Shown: one piece after another, positions 11,274 to 20,423 of the stretch
Numbering within the stretch: position 1 is the first letter of the stretch
Layout: the number at the start of each line of letters is the position of its first letter
Source: Pseudofabraea citricarpa
Taxonomy: Eukaryota > Ascomycota > Leotiomycetes > Helotiales > Dermateaceae
Assembly: GCA_029641185.1 (NCBI GenBank)
Contig: JAPWGK010000008.1
Coordinates: 62,001 to 126,000 of the forward strand
DNA length: 64,000 nt
Direction of reading: 5' to 3'
Notes under the pieces: generated by a model
Seen by the model: only the letters and a program-made list of their open reading frames with translations
Told to the model about the DNA's origin: nothing
The model's database searches: none
Position numbers and translations under genes: made by a program

Positions 11274-12022
11274 TCAAATCTCTACTTCCTCGCCTTCCAA
11301 CCATTGCTTACACTGCCAATACAATTGATCATGTTTTTTCCCATTCGGTGTCTCAGGCTCTCTTCTATGGCCAGGTAAGTCCAAAATGACCTTGATACCC
11401 ATAGTTTCCTCCTGGCAATACGCCAGATATCTATAGCCTGTTGGAAATTTGCTCAATTTTGTATCATCCAGCCTTGGGACCTTGGTCGGGTTGACGGGGA
11501 TCAACTTATCCTTTTCATACCAATGCCTAACAAATCTCGCTTTCCAATCCCCATTCGCCTCTTTCTGCCAGAAGAAACAAAACCGGCAATCTGATTCGGC
11601 ATCTACCTCGCAGTCGTCGATCACGAAGCGTTGAGTAATAGTGGCTTTCATCTTGGTCACGGCCCGTTGCCCATCTGGCGTGATGTCCGTCGTAGAGCCA
11701 TGTATGCGATGCATTATGAAAGCACCTTTATCCATACCGGCCTGCGAGGCTTTGATGAAGTCGAGATGATGCGTCCTCCCCGTCCAAGTAGTGTAGATGT
11801 AAGCGGACGGATGAAAGATAGACAGGAGGTTTTCCCACTCGCAGGAATCTCTATTCTGGTGTTAGCTCAATAACATGTGGTCGGCCTATCATACCTGTAG
11901 CATGGCCAACCCTCTGCAAGTTCGCGAAGCTTATATCTCTCCAGAACAAGATTGTCGGGCCCGTTATTTCGGAACGCTTTGTCGGGCCATGACCCTGCTG
12001 GGAGACTGTGTAGATCTGGCAT
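11274..12022 (-). CDS. SnoaL-like (NTF2-fold) protein
   Basis: Exons are 12022-11895 and 11850-11274, giving 234 aa. Intron 11894-11851 is only 44 bases. The start is [12 protein letters not shown]. The N-terminus after the splice reads [19 protein letters not shown] and [13 protein letters not shown], the common opening of fungal SnoaL-like/NTF2-fold proteins. [15 protein letters not shown] and [12 protein letters not shown] follow. These small cone-shaped proteins act as cyclases, isomerases or dehydratases, but many have no known reaction. It lies 440 bases from the end of a shikimate-dehydrogenase-family gene on the same strand, so a role in the quinate/dehydroshikimate group is possible. 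Three TGCGGGG-type words lie 119-179 bases upstream. Confidence 0.82.
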
Positions 12023-12461
12023 TTTGTTTAGCTTGCTCTACTAAATTTTTGTAACGAGGGAGATTTCAACATGTCTTCAAATATCAAAACTTATACGAGC
12101 ACTCTCTGTCAAAGACATAGTCCGCGGAACCGACGGATGTTGCGGGGTGATCGGTAGTTCACCCCCCGGTAAAGTAACAGCCCCGCATTTTACGTGCGGG
12201 GATGAGCATTCCCGTTGTAGCATTGCAGCAGTGCTTCTATCTTTACCCGTATTTTTAGGGCAAGAAAACCATCATTAAATATAAAACTATGCAAGAATTT
12301 TTGTATGTGGAATTTTAGTAATAATCTATCTGGAATGCGAGCAAGGACCACGGAATCAACCTGAGTAAATGCACGGGAAGTTTAGCGAGTGCTTTCGCGA
12401 AGATCTTGAGAGATGGGCGAGTGAATAATTAGTTGCAGTTTGATTGCAGTTTGATAATCGT
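12023..12461. promoter_or_regulatory. SnoaL-like gene promoter with GC-rich dyads
   Basis: In an AT-rich background, GGGGTGA (12144-12150) pairs with TCACCCC (12159-12165) across 8 bases. CCCCGCA (12181-12187) pairs with TGCGGGG (12195-12201) across 7. A third TGCGGGG sits at 12141-12147. These are candidate binding sites for a fungal activator. Confidence 0.4.
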
Positions 12462-13394
12462 TCAAAAATTTATGGCTGTACTACGATCTGCCGCTTCATT
12501 CAGGACCTCCCAAGCTTGCACTTCCGGAACTGATTTCTTCCCATTCTCTCCTGCACCAGCCCAAAGCCGCCATTGTTCTTGTATCTGATGACCAATAACT
12601 CCAGTCCCTTGTGCTGTCTTCCAACCCAATGCACTAGCTAACTTGAGGGACCTTGTGACTCTTGGTTTAAAACACATATCCAACAACACACCTTTTTCCT
12701 TCTTGCTCAAGAATATCTCCAAGATATCACGAGCTAGAATTTCTTCCTTCGAGTGAGGTTCGAAATCAGGCACTGTACCAACAACATAATACGGCGCTGC
12801 TAGAGTCTCAGCCTGGGAAATGGAAAGGATGTGTACCACCCTCGGTGCTACCACTGAGGACGATGCATATGCTTTGGAATCAGACAGCAGATCTGCAACC
12901 TCTTGTGCGTCGCGGTTGACGATATAGATATCGCCACATTTCAGCTCGGCAAAAAGAGCATACAAAGCTGCTCTAGCAGCGCCTCCAGCTCCGATAATCA
13001 GTGCAGGTTTTCCACGTCCGTGGTTCTCTTGAGAGGGTGATGCGGAGAGCAGACAGCCCTTCACGCCTCTCCAATCGGTATTTGTGCCTCGCAATTTGCC
13101 TTCGCGTGTCAAATACACGTTGTTACATGCTCCTAGAGTGGTGGCTAGAGTATCAAGCTCATCGAGATGAGGCATGATGGTTTTCTTGTACGGCATTGTG
13201 ACAACGCCTCCAGCAAACGTCGGCAAGCGAAAGATGTCGATGACGCTCTCGACTGTTGGACATTCTTGGGCAATGAATTTCCAGTTTAGATTGAGTGACT
13301 GCGCAATGAAATTATGCATGGGCGGTGCGATCGAATGTGTTACATTGATGCCCGCTAGGTAGAGAAACTTGTCTGCTTCGGAGGTGACGGACAT
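12462..13394 (-). CDS. Shikimate/quinate dehydrogenase family protein (paralogue 1)
   Basis: 310 aa from the ATG at 13394. An in-frame ATG at 13487 would add 31 residues, but the family domain starts right after the later Met. The substrate-binding half shows NVTHSIAPPMHN (the shikimate SxS site), MPYKKT with the catalytic Lys, GACNN, and NTDWRG with the catalytic Asp. The NAD(P)-binding half opens with IIGAGGAARAA. The C-terminal GVIGHQIQEQ supplies the conserved Gln. It probably oxidises quinate or shikimate, or reduces 3-dehydroshikimate, in the cytosol; the coenzyme and exact substrate cannot be fixed. It is divergent from a second family member across a 477-base promoter. Confidence 0.88.
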   Translation of the reverse strand: MSVTSEADKFLYLAGINVTHSIAPPMHNFIAQSLNLNWKFIAQECPTVESVIDIFRLPTFAGGVVTMPYKKTIMPHLDELDTLATTLGACNNVYLTREGKLRGTNTDWRGVKGCLLSASPSQENHGRGKPALIIGAGGAARAALYALFAELKCGDIYIVNRDAQEVADLLSDSKAYASSSVVAPRVVHILSISQAETLAAPYYVVGTVPDFEPHSKEEILARDILEIFLSKKEKGVLLDMCFKPRVTRSLKLASALGWKTAQGTGVIGHQIQEQWRLWAGAGENGKKSVPEVQAWEVLNEAADRSTAINF

Positions 13395-13871
13395 TTTGAA
13401 TGTTGGCGAAAGTCTCTCTGGCTTCAGCCAATTCTGGCGAAATATGCTGGCGACTTCTATGGGGAATTTTGTATGTTTGTCAGTCACAAAAAGTAGGGAT
13501 AACAGAAATCCAAAACTATTGTGCTAACCTATAGATCAAATTCACATTGTCGATCGTGCTGGTAGTACGAAGTGCCCCGCCGGTAGAGACCTTTTCCAGC
13601 TTGTAACCCCGCGGACTTCCGCTCGATCCGCTTCGTAGCTTCCTTCAATGGCTCAAAATCATCCAGCTGGCTGATAATAGGTGATGCTAGATGAAATATC
13701 ATAGTATAATAATCATTGTAACTTCTCTACTCAATTTTTTCCATTTACTTCATCCCACTATTCCGGGCGAATCCTTTTCCAGATCAACCTCTCTCGTCCA
13801 AACTTGAGATCGATCATTTGAGCGGTCAAGATCAAACACGCGAAGCGCACCTGATAATCAGTATTTGCAAG
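13395..13871. promoter_or_regulatory. Bidirectional promoter between two dehydrogenase genes
   Basis: The 477-base region separates two divergent starts. It holds CCCCGCC near 13573 and AACCCCGCGGACTT near 13602-13615; the latter shares AGTCCGCGG, inverted, with 12118-12126 upstream of the SnoaL-like gene. In-frame ATGs at 13487 and 13818 would lengthen the two proteins but precede the conserved domains. Confidence 0.4.
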
Positions 13872-14747
13872 ATGTCAAAAATATCCCAAGAGGCTCCTAA
13901 GAACTTTTACATCTTCGGACAAGGAATCTCTTTCAGCATGTCGCCAGTTATCCACAAGGCCGCATTCGATCATTACAACCTTCCACATACTTACGAGATT
14001 CTTCAAACAGAGACGGTTGACCAGTTAGCGACCAGAATCAAGTCAGCCAAGTTCGGCGGAGCCAGTGTGACAATGCCTCATAAACTTGACATAGGCACAC
14101 TCTGCGATTCCTTGACCACAGAGGCAAAATTCGTCGGGGCCGTCAATACGCTGATCGTCCACACTGATTCTTTGACCAAGAAACGGTCGGTGATTGGGGA
14201 TAACACAGACTGGAGCGGTCTTCTGCAATGCATCCTAACGAGTTTTGGTACTAGAAAGCCAGAAATTGGATTGGTCATAGGTGCTGGCGGCGCATCTCGA
14301 GCTGCATTATATGCTCTTCATAAAGCAGGCGTGCGAGAGATTTACTTGTTTAACAGAAATCGAGCAAAAGCAGATTCGATAGCTCAAGGGTTTGCTAGCA
14401 GATTCAAGATCCAGTGTGTAAATAAGCTTGAAGATATGGCGTCTGACGAGGTATCGCCGGATGTTATCATTAGCACAATACCAGCAGACAAAACAACTGT
14501 GGACTACTTTCCAGATAATCTTTTCGCGAGGGAAACTGGTGTCTGCATAGATATGGCTTACAAGCCACGGATGACGCCCCTCTTGCAAAAAGCCAGAGAG
14601 TATAGTAGTTGGAGTACTCTAACAGGAATTGAAGTTTTGTTAGAGCAGGCGTTCCTGCAATCGCAAGTGTGGTTGAAGCTACCACCACCCAAACAGACAA
14701 TGAGGGACGCATTGACCGAAGAAGACACGAGGAGACAGCAGACATGA
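13872..14747 (+). CDS. Shikimate/quinate dehydrogenase family protein (paralogue 2)
   Basis: 291 aa from the ATG at 13872; an upstream in-frame ATG at 13818 is less likely. The domain shows GISFSMSPVIHK (substrate site), TMPHKLD with the catalytic Lys, GAVNT, and NTDWSG with the catalytic Asp. It then shows VIGAGGASRAA for the nucleotide, STIPA, and TGIEVLLEQ with the late Gln. All catalytic residues of the family are kept. It differs clearly from the divergent neighbour, so this is an old duplication or a separate subfamily resembling the SDH domain of AROM/quinate-repressor proteins. With the downstream dehydratase it could link quinate or shikimate to 3-dehydroshikimate. Confidence 0.88.
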   Translation: MSKISQEAPKNFYIFGQGISFSMSPVIHKAAFDHYNLPHTYEILQTETVDQLATRIKSAKFGGASVTMPHKLDIGTLCDSLTTEAKFVGAVNTLIVHTDSLTKKRSVIGDNTDWSGLLQCILTSFGTRKPEIGLVIGAGGASRAALYALHKAGVREIYLFNRNRAKADSIAQGFASRFKIQCVNKLEDMASDEVSPDVIISTIPADKTTVDYFPDNLFARETGVCIDMAYKPRMTPLLQKAREYSSWSTLTGIEVLLEQAFLQSQVWLKLPPPKQTMRDALTEEDTRRQQT

Positions 14748-15165
14748 GTAGAAAACGAATAGAATTTTACGTCAGACTTAAGTTCCTGTCAAGTCTTACT
14801 CTGATTCTACGAAAAAGTGATTTACTTACAAGCGATCTAGCAAATGGAAGGACTTTTTTCTATGTTGATGATGGTAGAAAAAGACCATGCTAATCACCGC
14901 ACCCTTCCATGAAATCATAGCTAATGCAAGACCGGAGAAGAGTGCAAATCAAATCCTTCGCACGTTTTAGGTTGAAAGTGAAGGGTGAAGTCTTATCCGA
15001 CACGTGATTCACCACCAACACAGGAAAACCATAGAGAGCTTCCGACGTCAGCATGATATCTCTCTTCTTCTTTCTAAAACTGGATTCTCCTTTAAACATT
15101 CAATCGACTTGCACAGCTATACTTGTATTAACTAGACATCGCTGAGATATCTCTTGATATTCAAT
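14748..15165. other. Intergenic region
   Basis: No gene seen. It holds the end of the dehydrogenase transcript and the promoter of the dehydratase gene. Confidence 0.6.
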
Positions 15166-16194
15166 ATGGAATACAGCCCTGCCGTAGCATCAATGTCCCT
15201 TGGCCGAGCCTGGGTCCATAAATTACCACAGAAGCTCGATCAGGCTACAAAGTACAACTTCAAAGGAATTGAAATCTTTTTTGAGGATTTGGAATATTTC
15301 ACCAGGGATCAAAACGAACTTTCGAATGATCAGACGCCAACAGCAGAACAGCTCGTCAGTGCCGCAACTGACATCAAGGGGCTTTGCTCAGACCGGAACC
15401 TCACCATAATCGGGCTTCAACCCTTTATGCACTATGAAGGATTGAAAGACAGGTCGGAACATGAAACAAGAATCTCAAAACTGAAAGTGTGGTTTGAGAT
15501 AGCAAAAGCTCTTGGTACCGACATGATACAAATACCGGCAAACTTCCTGCCGGGTGACCAGATAACCAACGATGTCAAGATGGTTGTGGAGGACTTCCAG
15601 GAGGTGGCAGATATGGGACTGCAGCAGGTACCCGTCATCAAATTTGCGTATGAGAACCTGTGCTGGAGCACGTACTTCGACACCTGGGAGCAAGGATGGG
15701 AGTTGGTGGAGAAGGTTGCTCGACCCAACTTTGGCCTGTGTCTCGACACCTTCAACATCGCTGGTCGTGTCTATGCTGATCCAGCGTCGCCTAATGGTCT
15801 CACGCCCAACGCAGAGGCCGACATGGAAGCGAGCCTTGCCCAAATGAAGAAGAGGATAGACGTGCACAAGATCTTCTACGTCCAGGTCGTTGATGCCGAG
15901 AAGATGCGAGCTCCCTTGGTCCACGGCCATGCTTTTCATGCCCACAGCCAGCCGGCAAGGATGAGCTGGAGCCGGAATGCAAGGCTGTTTGCGGGAGAGG
16001 AAGGAGGATATCTCCCTGTTGAGGATATACTCCGAGCCATCGTGGTTGACGTGGGCTACCGAGGATGGGTCTCCATGGAGCTCTTCTCACGGACCATGGC
16101 GGATCCAGCGTCACAGGTGCCAGACGAACACGCCAGACGAGCATCTGAGTCGTGGAAGGTTGTCCGAAGCTGGATGGATGGCTGGCAAAGCTGA
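15166..16194 (+). CDS. 3-Dehydroshikimate dehydratase (QutC/Qa-4 type)
   Basis: Intronless, 342 aa from the ATG at 15166, near the usual length of the fungal enzyme. It is a TIM-barrel protein of the AP-endonuclease-2/sugar-isomerase fold that turns 3-dehydroshikimate into protocatechuate, the entry into the beta-ketoadipate route. Recognisable blocks are SLGRAWVHKLP, FKGIEIFFEDLE (first acidic site), YENLCW (metal Glu), GLCLDTFNIAG (metal Asp), FYVQVVDAE (Gln/Asp) and VSMELFSR (last metal Glu). It stands in line with shikimate-dehydrogenase-family paralogue 2 (419-base gap), which supports a quinate/shikimate catabolic cluster. A 3-dehydroquinase and a quinate permease are not in the window. 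Confidence 0.9.
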   Translation: MEYSPAVASMSLGRAWVHKLPQKLDQATKYNFKGIEIFFEDLEYFTRDQNELSNDQTPTAEQLVSAATDIKGLCSDRNLTIIGLQPFMHYEGLKDRSEHETRISKLKVWFEIAKALGTDMIQIPANFLPGDQITNDVKMVVEDFQEVADMGLQQVPVIKFAYENLCWSTYFDTWEQGWELVEKVARPNFGLCLDTFNIAGRVYADPASPNGLTPNAEADMEASLAQMKKRIDVHKIFYVQVVDAEKMRAPLVHGHAFHAHSQPARMSWSRNARLFAGEEGGYLPVEDILRAIVVDVGYRGWVSMELFSRTMADPASQVPDEHARRASESWKVVRSWMDGWQS

Positions 16195-16239
16195 ACATGT
16201 CATATACAGCTGCCATCTACCGTATCTGGCATCATATAT

Positions 16240-16380
16240 CTGGCATCAGACATCAAACATCAAATATCAAACATCAAACATCAAATATCAAACATCAAGC
16301 ATCAAATATCAGACATCAGACATCAGACATCAGACATTAGATATCAGATATCAGACATCAGATATCAGACATCAGACACC
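16240..16380. repeat. Degenerate CATCARAYAT minisatellite
   Basis: About 140 bases of imperfect short tandem units (catcaaacatcaaatatcaa, later catcagacatcagatatcag) just 3' of the dehydratase gene. A further (CAGTTC/CCAGTT)n run follows at about 16510-16550. The stretch 16195-16602 holds no gene. Confidence 0.85.
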
Positions 16381-16602
16381 TCACACCTCTGGGCGCCTGA
16401 TGGATTCAAAGCACGCCAGGCAATGATCGGATTATCTTGATCCGAAGCAGTTATAAACAAACAAAATGGAGCAGAGTACAAACAAGAACAAGAAGAAACA
16501 TTGGCAATTTCCAGTTCAACTTCCAGTTCCAGTTCCAGTTCCAGTTCAACTCCCATTCCCATTTCTCTGCCATCCAACATCGCTCGCTCTTGAATCGAAA
16601 TC

Positions 16603-16980
16603 ATGACGCTCATCAACCGCTTAAACAACCCCCGCAAGCTCGCGCCGCCGCCCAAGCCCAACCCCGGATCTGACCCCGGATCTGACCCCACACACGCACA
16701 TCCACGCAACCCCACGCCCACGCCCACGCCCGAAAGCACTACCAAAACCAAAAGCACTACTACTACCACTACCACTACCACTACTCCCCCCTCAGCCAAG
16801 TCCTTTTGCACACCACCCGCAACACCATCATCAGCAACACCATCAGCACCATCAACACCATCGACACCATCATCAACCAAGTCCTTTCGCACACTACCCG
16901 CACCATCAACACCATCAACACCATCGACACCATCAACAACCTCATCATGCCCATCCCCGACCTCAGCGCCGTCGACCGCT

Positions 16981-17011
<31 letters not shown>

Positions 17012-18441
17012 CCGGCGCCCAAAAACACTCTATCATCCCAATCTGCATGTCCCTGTGCGACCCGCCCAAGCCTCAGGAAGCGCTTGATATCCAGCGCCGA
17101 CACATCATATGGATGCCATTGCACATGGTGGGACAGTATGAGGCTGTCTGGCGGGAAGATGTACCCATCCACGAGGAAGTCATTGCGGCACAAGTTCGAG
17201 CAGCATTGCAGCGCTACGATGCTACCCTTGCGCTAGCTGATCTGATCATCCAGCCGCTCGCAAATGGCTCCAACAACAAAGTCTTCTCTGTCCAAACCTC
17301 TCCTTCACAGTCCTTCGTCTTTCGAATCTCGATGCCCCTCGATCCGTGGTACAAGACGAGCAGCGAAGTCGCGACCATGATGTACGTGCGCGAGTTCACA
17401 ACCATCCCGGTGCCACGAGTGTACGCCTTCGATCCATCGTCCGACAATGTCCTGGGTCTCGAGTGGATCTTGATGGAGATGATGCCAGGCTCGACCTACT
17501 GCGATATGTTCGAGGACGGTGTCGGGAGAAGTCACACGGCAGCCAAGGAGAGGGTGGTTCGACAACTTGGGCAGTTCAAGTCGGAGCTGAATGCTATGAC
17601 CTTGCCATCCGCTCAAATTGGGCAGCTTTATTACCATTGGTCGTCATCACCCTCGCCTACCTTGACCATGGCCGACTTCTACATCGGTCGGATAGTTAGC
17701 TGCACCTTGTTCTGCGCCGACCGACTTCAGTACGCATCTGTACCACGTGGTCCGTTTCAGGATTTCGCCGCATACTTTGCCTCCATCTTAGAAGTATGGA
17801 GGGCGGAAGTGGAAGATAAGGTGAATGTGGCATGGGCAGCTAAGCTTGAGAAGATGAGCTTAGATCCTGTTGACTGGACCGATGACTATTCCATCCCTCG
17901 CAGATGGTACAGAAAGCCCACTCTCACTCAGGTTCAGACTACATGTACCGAGCTTTTGCAGCAATTCTCTCACGCCCAATGGTCTAACGTACGTCCATGT
18001 GAAGGTGTACCAACTCGGCTATGCCATCGCGATATCCACTCAGACAACTTTCTCGTCCAACCTGATGGCAAGATCACGGCGCTGCTTGATTGGGAAATGG
18101 TGCATGTCCTCTCTGTTCAATTTCTTGAAGGATTGCCCAAGATTCTCGAGAGCTACGTTTTTGACGATGAAGAGGGAGTCAAGTTCTCTCAAATCTATGA
18201 GGACGAACTGCATAATACCATTAGGGATGGCTTAGACGATGATGTTGATCACTTAGACGATGATATTGTCTTCCAGGAGTTTTACGAAAGCATATCCCTG
18301 CTGCCTAGAAATTGCTCCGATGCGAGAAACTACTTTGCGTACATGAATCCGACTCGTGTTAAGGACAATGGATCTAAGACAGATAGTGACTTTCAGGAAG
18401 GCCAGAGTCCCAGGGGAGAAACCGAGTCCGGAGAAGATTAG
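16603..18441 (+). CDS. APH-family phosphotransferase with low-complexity N-terminus
   Basis: One open frame, 612 aa. Residues 1-145 are Pro/Ser/Thr-rich and encoded by tandem repeats. The folded part begins near residue 149 (ATG at 17047), and a start there is a real alternative giving about 464 aa. The kinase part shows the N-lobe block ANGSNNKVFSV, the linker WILMEMMPGST, the catalytic HRDIHSDN (His475, Asp477, Asn482) and the metal Asp in ALLDWEMV. This is the aminoglycoside/choline-kinase-like fold common in many copies in filamentous fungi, usually of unknown substrate. The acidic tail (DDDVDHLDDD) is unusual. A broken relative lies at about 29.7 kb. Confidence 0.82.
16660..17015 (+). 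repeat. Coding minisatellites in the APH-family gene
   Basis: Successive runs of GGATCTGACCCC, (CACGCC)n, (ACTACC)n, (ACACCATCA)n and (CCCTCA)n encode SDP, TP, T, STP and SP repeats. The block starting CAAGTCCTTT at 16797 returns as CAAGTCCTTT at 16878, an imperfect direct repeat of about 80 bases. Confidence 0.85.
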
Positions 18442-19204
18442 TAGTCTTGGTTGTCATCATACCTGATATCTTCAGTGGGACCGGCTATGTAACGTTTGAG
18501 TAGATTATACGGCGCAATCAATGAATGCTATAAGGGTGGGTATTGTTCTCCTTTACCTTTCTTTCGTTTCCCTCTTCTGCTATCTTGTCGTGTGGAGCAG
18601 AAAAGACTCTGGCTGACGGGCATGCATCGCTGGAAGGGAATTGGCTTTGCAGGACTTCTAAGCGAGAAGCCGAGCAGCTGGGGAATTCATACTGGGTGCC
18701 GAGTGCTGGGTGATGGGCACAGGAGTAGAGAGTGTAAGACATACTTCAAGATAGAAAAGCCTTAGTCGAATTCTTTGGGGGGGTTGATACAATAGCCATC
18801 ACGTCTCGTCACGCACATGCAGGGTTTCCAGTCACTCCCAGTTCTCATTTCTCGTCAAAGTCGTGTCTACATGCAAAAACCCCAAGACGCCAAAAGCCAA
18901 AACCAGAATCCAATCTTCGTTGCTCGTCAAGAGTCGTGTGCATGCAGATATCTCAAATCCCCAAATCCCCAAACCAAAAAAGCCAAACCCCAAGAACACC
19001 AAAAGCCAGAATCCCGTCATGCATATCCCTTGCTCTGAAATCCAATCTTCCTGCCTTGTTATCGTAAAAACGAGGATGATTGTTCCTGCTCGGATGCTGT
19101 GCAGAAGAGAAGTCGAAAAGAAGTGTCGTACGTCGTGCATGGCAAACTACCCCAGCTAGCTGATAGCATTGCATCGCACCAGATTAACCTAGTATTATCT
19201 CCCC
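18442..19204. other. Intergenic region with imperfect direct repeats
   Basis: No gene recognised. At 18840-19050 two diverged copies are seen of a unit containing TCTCGTCAAAGTCGTGT or TGCTCGTCAAGAGTCGTGT, then an AAACCCCAAGA-like and CCAAAAGCCA-like part and ATCCAATCTTC. This is an old tandem duplication. Confidence 0.5.
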
Positions 19205-19711
19205 TTAGGTTTCCTTCTCGTAGGACAACTCGCCATCCAAGCTCTTGATCAAATATCTGGCATTTTCATCCTTATAACTTTGCTGAAGCGCCGTTATCAG
19301 AATATCCCACGTTGGCACTACTTCGTCAACGGAATACCATCTCACTTCAGCCAGACTCTGATCTGGTTTGGTTTTGGAACTCTTTCCACCCTTTCGGTTT
19401 TGTACGACCTGGACATTGACGAGGTATGGGGATTGCAGTTTGGATAGCTTGTTGTTGTTGGTTTCGCCCTGGGTGGCAGTAGTAGTGGTAGCCGCAACCT
19501 CGTCCTTTTTGTTTCCCTTCTGTTGTTGACCTTTCGCTGCTGTCTCGTCTGGTTGGGTGTGCGGAACAGACTTCTTTCTCATTACGAATCCGGCGCCGAA
19601 GGTAATGATATTCTGTTGAGTATGACGCGAATGGCGCCAATCAGCCAGATCAAAGGTGCGTGCCTGGGCATGCTGTCGAAGTTCTTCGAGCGCTTTATGA
19701 ACGTTACTCAT
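19205..19711 (-). CDS. Conserved-looking protein of unknown function
   Basis: 168 aa from the ATG at 19711; codons upstream in the frame have no ATG. I do not recognise the family. The N-terminus (ALEELRQHAQARTFDLADWRHSRHTQQNI) looks helical. It is followed by ITFGAGFVMRKK, a basic and low-complexity linker rich in Gln/Lys/Thr (about residues 55-95), then a beta-like stretch SPYLVNVQVVQN. A C-terminal part with LAEVRWYSVDEVVPTWDI closes the protein. Balanced composition outside the linker, codon use and clean ends support a real gene. No membrane segment or signal peptide is visible, so it is probably cytosolic or nuclear. Confidence 0.65.
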   Translation of the reverse strand: MSNVHKALEELRQHAQARTFDLADWRHSRHTQQNIITFGAGFVMRKKSVPHTQPDETAAKGQQQKGNKKDEVAATTTTATQGETNNNKLSKLQSPYLVNVQVVQNRKGGKSSKTKPDQSLAEVRWYSVDEVVPTWDILITALQQSYKDENARYLIKSLDGELSYEKET

Positions 19712-20400
19712 CGTTTGAAGATCTCGAAAGGCCACAAACCCTTTCAGGTGTGAGTCCAAATTCCTTTCTCGAGTAGGGAGAGGCTGCTGATGTTACCTGA
19801 GTCGGAGTTGGAGGTAAGGACGTGAACAAAGGTGACAAGAGCAAGCGCGACTACATGTTTGATATGTTGCTCTCGCTGTTTGGATGTTTACCAAACAACA
19901 AGAGTAACGTGAGCATGTTTGAATTGGATAATTACTTCAGGAAAACCAAACGGCTACCAACCGATAGGGCGTGATGAACGTAAGCAGATGCAGATGAGAA
20001 GATATAAAAGACGAACGCCAGGGTCATTCTACAGTGGTATCAATAAAATCAGAGCATTAATTGAACTTTATTGCATGACAGTGAGCTACAGATCTAGAGA
20101 AAGCTGGGGTAATAAGGGATCTAATGAACCCAGATTCTGGATGACGAATAACCTCTTTCGATCCTTCGATTCTTCGATTCCTAAATCTCAAACGAGACAG
20201 AGCGAGAATACCACAAGCAAAAGTTCCAGGAACGCAAACCCGCAAAAGTCAATTCTGCAAGAGACAAGAATAAGAAGTAAAGATAAGAACGAGGGTAGGT
20301 CACGCGAAGCACAATCAAACTCCTTTGGATTTTTTTCGGGATATGTTCGAGTTTCTTAACCCCCGCGGAAGAGAATGGGAGACCGTGCTCGCTTAATTTA
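19712..20400. other. Intergenic region
   Basis: No gene supported. An open frame at 19919-20359 is basic, low in hydrophobic residues and without motif. Confidence 0.5.
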
Positions 20401-20423
20401 AGTACCCAGGCTCTCCGGCGGAG
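20401..20423 (+). repeat. Left terminal inverted repeat
   Basis: AGTACCCAGGCTCTCCGGCG followed by GAG. Its partner is at 21956-21977, with one indel and about two mismatches. Confidence 0.7.

Noticed and set aside
13394..13487. Upstream ATG (13487) as start of dehydrogenase paralogue 1
   Set aside because: The extra 31 residues precede the conserved domain and lie in the shared promoter; the Met at 13394 fits the family start.
16365..17069. 234-aa open frame on the minus strand (Gly/Glu/Val/Asp repeats)
   Set aside because: It is the reverse reading of the minisatellites in the APH-family gene; no domain.
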